NCBI GenBank assembly: GCA_015066805.1
Contig: SVNP01000008.1
Span: 1-64,000, forward strand
From: Ruminococcus sp.
Lineage (GTDB): Bacteria; Bacillota; Clostridia; Oscillospirales; Ruminococcaceae
Reading direction: 5' to 3'
DNA: 64,000 nucleotides
Under the pieces are notes generated by a model. It did not search any database and was not told the DNA's origin. It saw only the letters and a list, made by a program, of their open reading frames with translations. The stretch's first letter is position 1. The number at the start of each line of letters is the position of its first letter. The translations under genes and the position numbers were made by a program. Positions 49,991 to 58,875 of this stretch are shown piece by piece.

Positions 49991-51169
49991 ATGACAACAT
50001 CATCCAACATTCCCGCAGGGGAGATGATACGGTATTGCTGCCCCTGCCATTTTGGTCTGGAAAGCGTGCTGAAGTTTGAATTGACTCGCCTTGGTGCTGT
50101 GGATATTGCAGCATCCAACGGCAAGGTTTCCTTTTCAGGAGATCTTTCCCTGTTAGCCAAAGCCAATATTGGTCTGACCGTTGCGGAGCGTGTGCTCATT
50201 GAGCTTGCAACTTTTTCTGTAAAAGCACAAAGAGGAAAAACCGCATTTGATCCGTTGTTTGACGGCGTAATGCAGATCCCTCTGGAGCGTTTTATCGGCA
50301 AAGAAGATGCATTCCCCGTAAAAGGTTCGTCCCTGAATTCTCAGTTGAGCAGCGTGCCTGCCTGTCAGTCCATTGTAAAAAAGGCAGCGGTGAAGCGTCT
50401 GCAAAAGGCGTATCATACGCAATCACTGCCGGAAACAGGTCCCATTCACCAGCTCCAGTTCAATATCATGCATGATATCTGCACCGTGTATCTGGATACC
50501 AGCGGCTTTGGATTACATAAACGCGGCTGGCGGCAGCATGCCAATGCAGCACCGATCCGTGAAACCCTTGCAGCAGGTATTTTGGATGTTTCTCGTGTGC
50601 GATGTGATACCCAGTTGTGTGATCCATTCTGCGGAAGCGGTACTATGCTTATTGAGGGTGCCTGCCGTGCTATGCGTATCGCCCCGGGCCTGCGTCGTCG
50701 ATTTGCCGCAGAACGCTGGGAAAGTATTCCTGCAAAAGTCTGGGCAGAAGCTCGTGAGGAGGCCCGTTCTCTCATCCGCAGAGATGTTCCTTTTACCGCT
50801 GTGGGCTTTGATTGCGATCCCGAAGCGGTTGCATTGACTCTGGAAAACGCTAAAAAAGCAGGCGTTGCTGACAAAATTACCGTAAAACAAGCGGATATCC
50901 GTGATTTCCGTAGCGTTTCCGGTCAGACTATCGTATGTAATCCACCTTATGGTGAGCGTATGCTGGATGTGCAGCAGGCACAGGTGCTTTACAGCGTAAT
51001 GGGAAAGGTATTTGCAGGAGATTGTGCCTGCAATGTAATCTCTCCGGATGCGGAGTTTGAAAAGCATTTTGGAAGAAAAGCCAATAAACGCCGCAAGCTG
51101 TATAACGGTATGCTGCAATGCCAGTTGTATCAGTATTTTTCGTCTTCCGAAAAAAGAGAAAAGGAGTAA
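49991..51169 (+). CDS. THUMP-domain 23S rRNA m2G methyltransferase (RlmL/RlmK-like)
   Basis: About 392 residues. RYCCPCHFGLESVLKFELTRLG is the normal N-terminus of the family; a THUMP domain follows, then a class I SAM methyltransferase with CDPFCGSGTMLIEGACRAM and IVCNPPYGERM (catalytic NPPY). It probably methylates a guanine of 23S rRNA, as RlmL (G2445) does. The start is uncertain: ATG 49961 has AAGGAG too close, GTG 49973 has it 13 bases away, ATG 49991 is preceded by AAGGATAT, and ATG 50024 fits the homolog N-termini. Follows the PBP gene and ends six bases before lysA. Confidence 0.9.
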   Translation: MTTSSNIPAGEMIRYCCPCHFGLESVLKFELTRLGAVDIAASNGKVSFSGDLSLLAKANIGLTVAERVLIELATFSVKAQRGKTAFDPLFDGVMQIPLERFIGKEDAFPVKGSSLNSQLSSVPACQSIVKKAAVKRLQKAYHTQSLPETGPIHQLQFNIMHDICTVYLDTSGFGLHKRGWRQHANAAPIRETLAAGILDVSRVRCDTQLCDPFCGSGTMLIEGACRAMRIAPGLRRRFAAERWESIPAKVWAEAREEARSLIRRDVPFTAVGFDCDPEAVALTLENAKKAGVADKITVKQADIRDFRSVSGQTIVCNPPYGERMLDVQQAQVLYSVMGKVFAGDCACNVISPDAEFEKHFGRKANKRRKLYNGMLQCQLYQYFSSSEKREKE

Positions 51170-51174
51170 AAACA

Positions 51175-52470
51175 ATGCTTACACCCAATCTGACAGTAAA
51201 CGAGCAGGGGCATCTTTGTGTAGGTGGTGCTGATTGCGTCCAATTGGCACAGCAGTATCAGACACCTCTCTATGTAATGGATGAAGCGGTGATTCGTGAA
51301 AGCTGCCGCAGCTATCATCGTGTTATGGAAGAAGCCTATCATGGAAACGGTATGATCTGTTATGCAAGCAAGGCCTTTTCCTGCAAGGAGATTTATCGTA
51401 TCGTCAGGGAAGAAGGTCTGGGTACCGATGTGGTATCAGGCGGCGAGCTGTACACGGCTTTGCAGGCAGGTATGCCCGCAGAAAAGATCGTGTTCCATGG
51501 CAACAGCAAGACCTATGCTGAACTGGAATATGCTGTTCGGGAAGACGTAGGCCGTATTGTGGCAGATCATCTTACCGAGCTTGCCATGTTGAATGAGATC
51601 GCAGCAGTACAGGGTAAGACAGTGTCTGTTATGCTGCGTGTAAAGCCCGGCATTGACGCACATACCCATGATTTTGTACAGACCGGAAAGATCGATAGCA
51701 AGTTTGGTTTTGCGCTGGAAACCGGCGAAGCCTTGGAAGCAGTCAAGGCCTGCGGTACCTATTCCAATCTGAAGCTGTTGGGTCTGCATTGCCATATCGG
51801 TTCTCAGATTTTTGATACAGCTCCCTTTGCGGAAGCCGGACGTGTGATGGTACGGTTTATGCAGCAGATCCGTGCAGACCTTGGTATTGTGTTGCCTGAG
51901 CTGAATCTGGGCGGTGGCCCCGGCATCAAGTATGTACAAAACGATGATCCCCGTCCCTTTGGAGAGATCGTCAATGATATCATCTGGGCAGTGCGGGAGA
52001 CCTGTGCTGCACTGGATTATCCTCAGCCCTACTTATTGTTCGAGCCGGGACGTTCCATCGTGGGTGCATCGGGTCTGACTTTGTATCGGGTTGCAGCAGT
52101 AAAGACCATCCCCAATGTACGTACCTATGTGTTGGTAGATGGCGGTATGTGCGATAATCCCCGCTATGCCCTCTATCAATCTCAGTATGAGGCACTTTGT
52201 GCCAACCATGCCGCAGCACCCAAGGATGCTGTAGTGACCATCGGCGGTAAGTGCTGTGAAAGCGGCGACCTGATCGGTGAGCATATGCCCTTACAGACTG
52301 TTGTAGCAGGGGATATCCTTGCGGTTCTTGCAACAGGTGCCTATAACTATTCCATGTCCTCAAATTACAACCGCAATCCTCGTCCTGCGGTGGTCATGAT
52401 CCGTGACGGAGAAGCACGCGAGATCATCCGCCGCGAAAGCTACGAAGATATTGTGCGGAACGACCTGTAA
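51175..52470 (+). CDS. lysA: Diaminopimelate decarboxylase
   Basis: 431 residues from the ATG at 51175 (AAAAGGAG ten bases upstream, inside the previous gene's end). Group IV decarboxylase fold: ICYASKAFSCKEI carries the PLP Lys; LLGLHCHIGSQIFD, ELNLGGGPGIKY and LFEPGRSIVG bind PLP; VVTIGGKCCESGDLI carries the catalytic Cys and Asp. It converts meso-diaminopimelate to L-lysine. Last gene of the operon, which ends at the terminator 52471-52510. Confidence 0.96.
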   Translation: MLTPNLTVNEQGHLCVGGADCVQLAQQYQTPLYVMDEAVIRESCRSYHRVMEEAYHGNGMICYASKAFSCKEIYRIVREEGLGTDVVSGGELYTALQAGMPAEKIVFHGNSKTYAELEYAVREDVGRIVADHLTELAMLNEIAAVQGKTVSVMLRVKPGIDAHTHDFVQTGKIDSKFGFALETGEALEAVKACGTYSNLKLLGLHCHIGSQIFDTAPFAEAGRVMVRFMQQIRADLGIVLPELNLGGGPGIKYVQNDDPRPFGEIVNDIIWAVRETCAALDYPQPYLLFEPGRSIVGASGLTLYRVAAVKTIPNVRTYVLVDGGMCDNPRYALYQSQYEALCANHAAAPKDAVVTIGGKCCESGDLIGEHMPLQTVVAGDILAVLATGAYNYSMSSNYNRNPRPAVVMIRDGEAREIIRRESYEDIVRNDL

Positions 52471-52510
52471 AAAAAAGTCCCGAACAGTTTGAATCTGTTC
52501 GGGACTTTTT
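52471..52510. terminator. Bidirectional terminator after lysA
   Basis: AAAGTCCCGAACAG (52474-52487) pairs with CTGTTCGGGACTTT (52495-52508) over a 7-base loop, with A and T runs on the two sides. Genes converge here. Confidence 0.92.
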
Positions 52511-52512
52511 AA

Positions 52513-54456
52513 TTATGGTTTCCGTTTGGAACTGCGAAGGCATTTGTGTCTTGCCTTATCCACATACAGCTTGTTATCCGCCGATTTCATCAACTGATCG
52601 ATGTCTGTATCGTCGTTGTATGCACAGTATTCAATACCGCAGCTTGCTCCGATGGAATAGGGCTTCTGCATCTCCTGATTCATGCGCTCCAACGCCTTTT
52701 CCATGGTAATGCGGAATTGTTCGGGGTATCCTTTCTGATCTGTAGGAAACAGCATAGCGATCATAAATTCATCACCGCCAAATCTGGCAATGGCACTGTC
52801 CTCAGGCGCAATTTCCATAATCAGTTTGGCAATGGCAATAATAGCAATATCACCTTCTCCGTGGCCAAAGGTATCATTGATATACTTGAGACCGTCCATG
52901 TCAATGGCGGCAATAAACAGATGACTGTCTTTTTCCGCCTGAGAGATCAGGTAGTTCAGTCGCTGGAAAAATCCCCGCCGATTGAACAATCCTGTCATAG
53001 AGTCATGGACATACAATCGTTCCAGTTCACTGTTCACAGCAACCAGCGAGCGTCTGTGCATCAGCGTACCAAGAACATGAGCCAGTGACATCTGATAATC
53101 CAGCAGCCGACCGTAGTCAAGTGTATCAAAGGAGTAATCGCCGCCGTTTGGCTCAAAGCCCGTCACAAAATAACCGAACACGGAGGTCTGTTCATGCAGC
53201 AGCGTTACCATAATTGCCTTGGAGGGGATCACGTCATACATCGTTTCCAGATGCGGCAGTAATTCCTTGGGGGAAAAAGGCTCATAGTCGGGTACAAAAT
53301 CATCGCTTCCCCAGCAGCAGAATTCATAGGCATTTTTGCCTGTTTCGCCTTCCTTTGGGAAGATGCCCAATCCATCCATGGTGTTGCGGAACAACACTAA
53401 GCTGGTCTGGTATCTTGCCAGACCCCATCCACTTTGCATTACATCGTAGGGCAGGCTATCAGGCGTAACATCCTCGTCCAAAAGACGAACAGTGGTATTA
53501 TGCAGCTCTTTGCGGAATGCCCGTAAACTGTTGAGCTGCATACTGAGGGTCATGAGCATCTCGCCGGCGTTGGGATTTCCCACAGGGCGGCAGCCGCAGG
53601 ATTGGGAAATCCGCAGTCCATAGGGAATGGAGAGACCCTGTAAGGGAAGCTGAGGGTTTTCCTTCAGCTTCATCAGTAAATGCAGCACACCGCTGCTGAT
53701 GGCATTGTAATCACAAGCTGCAGTGGAAAGTCGTGGGATAAAATATTCCTCGGCAGCAATGCCGTCACAGCCTGTCAGAAGAATATCCTTCGGCACATTG
53801 AGCCCTTGCTTGTTCAGTTCATTGGCAACGGTCATAGCCATGGTGTCGTTTGCACAAATGATAGCTTCAATGGGTGGTTTGCCCTGATTATATGAAAGCA
53901 GCCGTTCCGTAGCGGCAATGGTGGGGGATTCCCAGAAATCGCCGTACTGAACCAACTCTTCTTCGTAGGGAATGTTTCGTTCCGCCAATGCCTGACGATA
54001 AATCTCCAGCCTGGCTTCAGAATCCGGATTGCCGTTAAAGCCGGCCATAAAAGCCACACGCTTGCAGCCGTGATCTGTAAAGATGTGGTCTGTCAGGGCA
54101 CGGAACGGTGTCAGGGTATCGTAGGAGATCAGGTGACAGCCTTCCATAGGTCGCTGCATGGAGATCACGGGAATGCCTGCTTCAGAGGCACGGCGGATCA
54201 GCATTTCGTTGATGGTATCATCCTTGATGGTTTCCGAAAAAAGCAACAGGGCGGAAAGCTTGTGAAAAGGAATCAGCTGGAAAAGATTTCGTTCACCCTG
54301 ATCAAAAGCGTCCTTTCCGCCAAGATCGGAAAACGACTGAATGATCAGAGAGCAGAAGCCCGCTTCTTTCAGATCATTGCATAGAACTTGTATCAGCTCC
54401 GAGGCAGTATCCTGTAGACGGGCTACACAAATGCCCACAATATTGGAATGATTCAT
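52513..54456 (-). CDS. LacI-type ligand-binding sensor fused to GGDEF diguanylate cyclase
   Basis: 647 residues. Residues 5-290 form a periplasmic-binding-protein-like fold of the LacI/GalR kind (IVGICVARLQDTASELIQVL, RVAFMAGFNGNPDSEARLEIY, AIICANDTMAMTVANELNKQG, LTGCDGIAAEEYFIPRLSTA), but no helix-turn-helix and no signal peptide. A helical region follows, and the GGDEF domain (about 480-645) has DSMTGLFNRRGFF and ARFGGDEFMIA with Gly560 starting the signature. It is therefore a cytoplasmic sugar or small-ligand sensor that should control cyclic di-GMP synthesis. The ligand is unknown; LacI-type folds favour sugars. GGGAGG lies before the ATG; a good promoter lies upstream. Confidence 0.92.
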   Translation of the reverse strand: MNHSNIVGICVARLQDTASELIQVLCNDLKEAGFCSLIIQSFSDLGGKDAFDQGERNLFQLIPFHKLSALLLFSETIKDDTINEMLIRRASEAGIPVISMQRPMEGCHLISYDTLTPFRALTDHIFTDHGCKRVAFMAGFNGNPDSEARLEIYRQALAERNIPYEEELVQYGDFWESPTIAATERLLSYNQGKPPIEAIICANDTMAMTVANELNKQGLNVPKDILLTGCDGIAAEEYFIPRLSTAACDYNAISSGVLHLLMKLKENPQLPLQGLSIPYGLRISQSCGCRPVGNPNAGEMLMTLSMQLNSLRAFRKELHNTTVRLLDEDVTPDSLPYDVMQSGWGLARYQTSLVLFRNTMDGLGIFPKEGETGKNAYEFCCWGSDDFVPDYEPFSPKELLPHLETMYDVIPSKAIMVTLLHEQTSVFGYFVTGFEPNGGDYSFDTLDYGRLLDYQMSLAHVLGTLMHRRSLVAVNSELERLYVHDSMTGLFNRRGFFQRLNYLISQAEKDSHLFIAAIDMDGLKYINDTFGHGEGDIAIIAIAKLIMEIAPEDSAIARFGGDEFMIAMLFPTDQKGYPEQFRITMEKALERMNQEMQKPYSIGASCGIEYCAYNDDTDIDQLMKSADNKLYVDKARHKCLRSSKRKP

Positions 54457-54485
54457 AAGCAGCCTCCCATCCTTTATGATACTTC

Positions 54486-54514
54486 ATTATACCATAATTC
54501 CGGAGATATTTCAA
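54486..54514 (-). promoter_or_regulatory. Promoter of the sensor-GGDEF gene
   Basis: TTGAAA (54514-54509), a 17-base spacer and TATAAT (54491-54486) on the minus strand, about 30 bases before the start codon. Confidence 0.72.
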
Positions 54515-54524
54515 TAGATTTTCG

Positions 54525-55445
54525 TTAATTTTGTCTGATTTTTTCCATTTGTTCTTCTGTCAGAGCAAAGTGGGGGATAAAGGACTCGGTAGCGGCATCT
54601 TCTTCTTGGATCAAGGCGTTTTGCCAGCCGATCTGCAGAGCATAGCGGATGACAGATTCATACTCCTTTTGAGTTACTCTGCGGGAAAGCAAAGGATGAT
54701 CAGCCACCTGCGGCATGGGGGTATATTGATTCATAATGCTTAACCCGATCTGTTCACCAAAGGCCTGATAAAGTTGATACAATGCCTGTCGGGATTCCTT
54801 GCTGTGACCCGGCAGCACCAGATGCCGTACCTGAACACCTTTGTACATCATACCGGTCTCATCCATCTGAGGCGAACCGACTTGCCGCAGCATTTCTCTG
54901 ATGGCGTCCAGAGCCACTTGTGGGTAATCCATGGCATTGGAATATTCTTTAGCTGCTGCAGGAGAGCTGTATTTGTAATCCGGCAGATAAATATCCACCA
55001 GCCCTTCCAGCATTTGCAGTGTTTCTGTGGATTCATAAGCACTGCTATTCCAGATGATAGGGATCTTCAGACCATTCCGGCGCAGGTTTTGCAGTACAGG
55101 CACCAGTTGATGGGTGTAGTGAGGTGCCGTAACCAGATTGATGTTGTGTACGCCTTTTTCCTGCAGATCCAGGATCAGAGCTTCCAGTTGTGCGGGAGAT
55201 ACTTCCGTGCCTGCTTCAGGAGAAAGCAAAACGCTGTTTTGGCAGTAGCAGCAGCGCAGATTGCATCCGCAAAAAAACACTGTACCCGAACCCTTTTTTC
55301 CGCTGAGAAAAGGTTCCTCCCAGTAATGGGGTGCAATTCTTGCAATGCGAATGCTCTGAGGCTGTCCGCAGTAGCCCTTTGCGCTGTTCTGTCGGTTAGC
55401 GTGACAGTTTCTTGGACAAAGGGTGCAGTCTGTGATCGGTTGCAT
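54525..55445 (-). CDS. Radical SAM protein, pyruvate formate-lyase activase-like
   Basis: 306 residues from the ATG at 55445, with GGAGG nine bases upstream; the frame extends 67 codons further but without a site. CTLCPRNCHANR at the N-terminus is a Cys-rich block typical of the YjjW/AmmeMemoRadiSam group, and GCNLRCCYCQN holds the CxxxCxxC iron-sulfur site. HNINLVTAPHYTHQLVP and VDIYLPDYKYSSPAAAKEYSNAMDYP are further family blocks. Such enzymes activate glycyl-radical enzymes or act in unrelated radical chemistry; no glycyl-radical partner is in the window. Confidence 0.88.
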   Translation of the reverse strand: MQPITDCTLCPRNCHANRQNSAKGYCGQPQSIRIARIAPHYWEEPFLSGKKGSGTVFFCGCNLRCCYCQNSVLLSPEAGTEVSPAQLEALILDLQEKGVHNINLVTAPHYTHQLVPVLQNLRRNGLKIPIIWNSSAYESTETLQMLEGLVDIYLPDYKYSSPAAAKEYSNAMDYPQVALDAIREMLRQVGSPQMDETGMMYKGVQVRHLVLPGHSKESRQALYQLYQAFGEQIGLSIMNQYTPMPQVADHPLLSRRVTQKEYESVIRYALQIGWQNALIQEEDAATESFIPHFALTEEQMEKIRQN

Positions 55446-55497
55446 GGGTAGATCCCTCCGGCTTTCTGAAAAATTTGTGAAAAAAGATTCGCATTGG

Positions 55498-55526
55498 TTG
55501 TAAAGAGGAAAAGTATGTGCTATAAT
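55498..55526 (+). promoter_or_regulatory. Promoter of the DUF308 gene
   Basis: TTGTAA (55498-55503), a 17-base spacer and TATAAT (55521-55526), 34 bases before the ATG. Confidence 0.68.
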
Positions 55527-55559
55527 GTGCATACAATGATATGAAAGGAGTACATACAC

Positions 55560-56009
55560 ATGAAAAAAGATTCCCGGTTGTTTCTTCGCATCGGCATGAT
55601 CCTGCTTGGCTTGCTGTTTATTGTTAAGCGCAGCGGTGTGATCCACAGTGCCTTAACGCTGATCGCAGCCATTCTGGTGTTTTCTGCAGTGTTTGATTTC
55701 ATTAAAAAGCAAACAAGCAGTGGTATCGTCAAGGGTGTCATTGCTTTGGCTGTGATGATTTTTGGCTGGATGTTTGTAGAGCTTGCATTTAGCCTGATTG
55801 CTGTTTTGCTGTTGTTTTACGGTATTGTGCAGCTTGTGCAGACTGTCAGACAAAAGCCCAAAGGCTATTTGCCATATGCCGTGCCGATATTTTCGTTGGT
55901 TGCTGGATGCTGCCTGCTGTTCAATCAGGGTGGTACCGTTGACTGGATCTTTGTAGTGGTAGGTATCGTGCTGATCGCAGAGGGCATTCTTTCGCTGATT
56001 CGTTCCTGA
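55560..56009 (+). CDS. Small membrane protein (DUF308 / HdeD-like)
   Basis: 149 residues with about five membrane helices and short loops: IGMILLGLLFIVKRSG, SALTLIAAILVFSAVFDFI, VKGVIALAVMIFGWMFV, SLIAVLLLFYGIVQLVQTV and WIFVVVGIVLIAEGILSLI. The repeating helix-hairpin pattern with a central amphipathic break is typical of DUF308 proteins, whose function is unclear. AAAGGAG precedes the ATG. It stands alone between its promoter and a terminator. Confidence 0.7.
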   Translation: MKKDSRLFLRIGMILLGLLFIVKRSGVIHSALTLIAAILVFSAVFDFIKKQTSSGIVKGVIALAVMIFGWMFVELAFSLIAVLLLFYGIVQLVQTVRQKPKGYLPYAVPIFSLVAGCCLLFNQGGTVDWIFVVVGIVLIAEGILSLIRS

Positions 56010-56026
56010 ATCATGTGATATATACG

Positions 56027-56061
56027 GAAGCCACCTTCCGGAAGGAAGGCGGCTTCTTTTT
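56027..56061 (+). terminator. Terminator of the DUF308 gene
   Basis: GAAGCCACCTTCC (56027-56039) pairs with GGAAGGCGGCTTC (56044-56056) with one mismatch and a 4-base loop, followed by TTTTT. It also faces the minus-strand PL11 gene. Confidence 0.85.
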
Positions 56062-56084
56062 ATTGTGTGAAGGATGACCGGATC

Positions 56085-58631
56085 TCAGCCTACGGTGTAA
56101 ACAGGGTCAAATTTGGGAAGATCATAGCCGGTGCCCAGGAAGAAGCTGGTATGAGGCGGCTGATTGTAGCCGACATTCTGACCTGCCACAGCAGTACGGT
56201 AGTGTACATCGTGCATCAGTGTAGGAATTGCATACTCGGTAGTATAGGTGGTGGAGAAAATAAGGATCTGATTGGTGCCGGTACGGAACAGCATTTCTTC
56301 ACGCCAGTCACCAAAGATATCAGCGGTCAGACAGGCGTTGGACTTGGTGTAGTTGTTGTAGTCTGCGCCTGCATTGGCACCGGAGAAAATACGGCCGGAA
56401 CCATACTGGTCGATCATCTGGCGATCCAGTACACCACGCTCCAGAGAACCGTTCCAGTAAACAACGGAGTTGGGGCTCCACTTGGTGATGTCTGCCCAAG
56501 TCAAAATTTGCTCACCTTTTTCGTTGTAAACAATGCTGTCGTGGATGCCTACAAACTCTGCTGCGCTGTTGCCTGCAACGATGTTGCCTGCAACGCCGCG
56601 TCCCGTATCGCCGCCTGCTTCCTTACGGAAGAGAACTCTGCCTGTAGCAGCATCACGGAGGGAAATGCCATAGGGTTCATGCTCGTGGCACATAAAGATT
56701 TCCAGACCGGGGTTAGAAGGAACCAGATCACCGACGTGAAGCGTATCACCGTGACCGGCCTCAGTGGTGTACAGCAAGGTGCCGTTGTCATCAATCACGG
56801 CTGCACCCATGACTATCTCGTCCTTACCGTCATTGTCCACATCTGCTGCGAAGCAGTTATGGTTACCGTCACCTGCGGCAGCAGCACTGGTGCCGCCGTT
56901 ATCGGAGTCAAATGCCCAACGCTGTACCAGCTTGTTGTTGGATACATCCCAGGCAGTAGCGGTCATTCTGGTGTAGTAGCCTCGTGCCATGACGCAGGAA
57001 GGTGTTGCGCCGTCCAGATAAGCAACTGCGCCCAGGAAACGGTCTACACGGTTGCCATAGTTGTCGCCCCAGTTAGCAACGGTGCCTCTGCCGGGAACAA
57101 AATTCACGGTATCCATAGCCTTGCCTGTGGTGCCCTCAAAGAGCGTCAGATACTCATTGCCCGTAAGGATGTAGCCGCTGGAGTTACGGTAATCGGCATT
57201 GCCGTCACCGATGGTCACGCCTGTGCCGTCCTTGGTACCATCGGAAGTTTTGCAGATCATCTCGGCCTTGCCGTCGCTGTCAAAGTCATAAACCATAAAT
57301 TGGGTGTAGTGTGCGCCTGCGCGAATATTTCTGCCCAGATCCACACGCCACAGCTTTGTGCCGTCCAGCTTGTAGCAATCAATGTATACATTGCCGGTGT
57401 AGCCTGCATTTGCGTTATCCTTGGAATTGCTGGGATCCCACTTGACAAACAGCTCATACTGTCCGTCACCGTCAACATCGCCCACAGAGCAGTCGTTCAC
57501 AGAGTAGGAGCAGGTAGATCCATCAGGCATGGTCAGATCGGCAGGCTGATCACAGGTGAGGGTGGTATAGCCGCCGCTGCCTACCTTGGAATTATAGTTG
57601 CTGAGATTATAGGAGGTACATGCAAACTCGGTGCAGGTATCTCCCTGATATACGTCTACGGTATACCAATCGGTTGCGCTGCCGCTTGTATCCAGATAGC
57701 AGGATGCGGTAGAGGTGTTGCCCTCAAAGATAACGGTAGGCTCACCGTTGCGATAAACCTTGTAGGTGGTGTTTTCGTCATCGGTGGCAAGAATACGCCA
57801 GCTTACCAAAATCCCGTTGCCAGTGTTGACAGCAACCACACCACGGTCCAGAGCTTCCACCTGCTTTGCGCCCAGTTCCACCATGTCATCGGCGGGTTCA
57901 TTGGTGGATTCCAGTTCAATATAATCCATGTTAGGGCCGCCGGTAGCGGAAGCGGAGGTTGCCTTGATGGTGTTATCGCCAGCCTTCAGAGTGACCACAA
58001 TGCTGACCTCAGTCCAAGTGGTCCAGTCGCCTGTAGCAGGATATTCCACGGGAATATAAGCATCGCTCCCGTTTACGGTGATATTGCAGGGTCTGGTATC
58101 GGTTGCGCCGTTTGCATAGCGGAAGGTAACCTTATAGTTACCTGCTGTGGGAACATTCACAGTCCAGTTTACATAGCTGCCTACTTCATTGTAGAAGTTT
58201 GCATATGCTTCACCTGCAAAGCCTGCGTTGTCTGTTTCATAGTAGCAGTTGACATATTCGGCCTCCACAGCGTAGTAACGGTCTACAATGGAAAGCACGG
58301 TATAGGCACCGTTAGGGAAGTCGTCGATCTGGCAGGTGAGATACTGTGCCAGCAGAACCGCATCTGCCATTGTGGCAGTACCGTCTGCATTGATATCGGC
58401 AGCAGCAGCGGCATGGGCGTAATCCATGGCTGCATTGGGATCGGCAATTTTCCGCTTCAGCAGAGAAAGATCCGATGCGGTCAGATCGCCTGAGTTGTTC
58501 ATATCACCGTAATATACGGTAATATCGGCTGCGGCTGTCTGCATGGTGACCGGCACTACCGATCCGCTGAGAACAGCCAGACAGGTGGCAGCAGAAAGCA
58601 GTTTTTGCTTTCTTCTCATGTAGTGTTTCAT
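56085..58631 (-). CDS. Cellulosomal PL11 rhamnogalacturonan lyase with N-terminal dockerin
   Basis: 848 residues. A signal peptide (to about 35) is followed by a dockerin (GDMNNSGDLTASDLSLLKRK, ADINADGTATMADAVLLAQY), a carbohydrate-binding module of CBM35 type (about 105-245, YYAVEAEYVNCYYETDNAGFAG and TGGPNMDYIELES) and then the PL11 catalytic beta-propeller. DCSVGDVDGDGQYELFVKWDPSN, YDFDSDGKAEMICKTSDGT, AADVDNDGKDEIVMGA and the closing RTAVAGQNVGYNQPPHTSFFLG are strong PL11 features with Ca-binding DxDxDG loops. The enzyme cleaves the rhamnogalacturonan I backbone of pectin by beta-elimination. AAGGGGG precedes the ATG. Confidence 0.93.
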   Translation of the reverse strand: MKHYMRRKQKLLSAATCLAVLSGSVVPVTMQTAAADITVYYGDMNNSGDLTASDLSLLKRKIADPNAAMDYAHAAAAADINADGTATMADAVLLAQYLTCQIDDFPNGAYTVLSIVDRYYAVEAEYVNCYYETDNAGFAGEAYANFYNEVGSYVNWTVNVPTAGNYKVTFRYANGATDTRPCNITVNGSDAYIPVEYPATGDWTTWTEVSIVVTLKAGDNTIKATSASATGGPNMDYIELESTNEPADDMVELGAKQVEALDRGVVAVNTGNGILVSWRILATDDENTTYKVYRNGEPTVIFEGNTSTASCYLDTSGSATDWYTVDVYQGDTCTEFACTSYNLSNYNSKVGSGGYTTLTCDQPADLTMPDGSTCSYSVNDCSVGDVDGDGQYELFVKWDPSNSKDNANAGYTGNVYIDCYKLDGTKLWRVDLGRNIRAGAHYTQFMVYDFDSDGKAEMICKTSDGTKDGTGVTIGDGNADYRNSSGYILTGNEYLTLFEGTTGKAMDTVNFVPGRGTVANWGDNYGNRVDRFLGAVAYLDGATPSCVMARGYYTRMTATAWDVSNNKLVQRWAFDSDNGGTSAAAAGDGNHNCFAADVDNDGKDEIVMGAAVIDDNGTLLYTTEAGHGDTLHVGDLVPSNPGLEIFMCHEHEPYGISLRDAATGRVLFRKEAGGDTGRGVAGNIVAGNSAAEFVGIHDSIVYNEKGEQILTWADITKWSPNSVVYWNGSLERGVLDRQMIDQYGSGRIFSGANAGADYNNYTKSNACLTADIFGDWREEMLFRTGTNQILIFSTTYTTEYAIPTLMHDVHYRTAVAGQNVGYNQPPHTSFFLGTGYDLPKFDPVYTVG

Positions 58632-58679
58632 AAATTTCCCCCTTGCTTGTTTGTAAAAATGGTCTCATTAACCGCAGCA

Positions 58680-58708
58680 ATTATACCATACTTTTGCAAG
58701 TATTGCAA
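58680..58708 (-). promoter_or_regulatory. Promoter of the PL11 gene
   Basis: TTGCAA (58708-58703), a 17-base spacer and TATAAT (58685-58680) on the minus strand, about 45 bases before the start codon. Confidence 0.68.
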
Positions 58709-58796
58709 TGATATATTGTCACCCGTTACTGCATAATCGTGCAATCTGCTCCAATAGCAGTGGAAAAAGAACGCATTTTTTCTGAAAATATACCTC

Positions 58797-58825
58797 TTTA
58801 CAAGTTGCGGGATTTGTGATATACT
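58797..58825 (+). promoter_or_regulatory. Promoter of the DnaD-DnaI operon
   Basis: TTTACA (58797-58802), a 17-base spacer and TATACT (58820-58825), divergent from the PL11 promoter. Confidence 0.7.
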
Positions 58826-58875
58826 ATATTTTGAGATTGTATCGACTGAAAAAAGAGGATGGTATCACAGAAGGT

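Noticed and set aside
47515-50301. 928-codon open frame antisense to PBP1A
   Set aside because: The PBP1A gene has all expected motifs and a promoter. The antisense product resembles no family and lacks a ribosome site.
56067-58493. 808-codon open frame antisense to the PL11 gene
   Set aside because: The opposite strand encodes a complete PL11 enzyme with signal peptide, dockerin and ribosome site; the antisense frame is Cys/Val/Ile-rich, has no recognisable motif and arises from the codon bias of the real gene.
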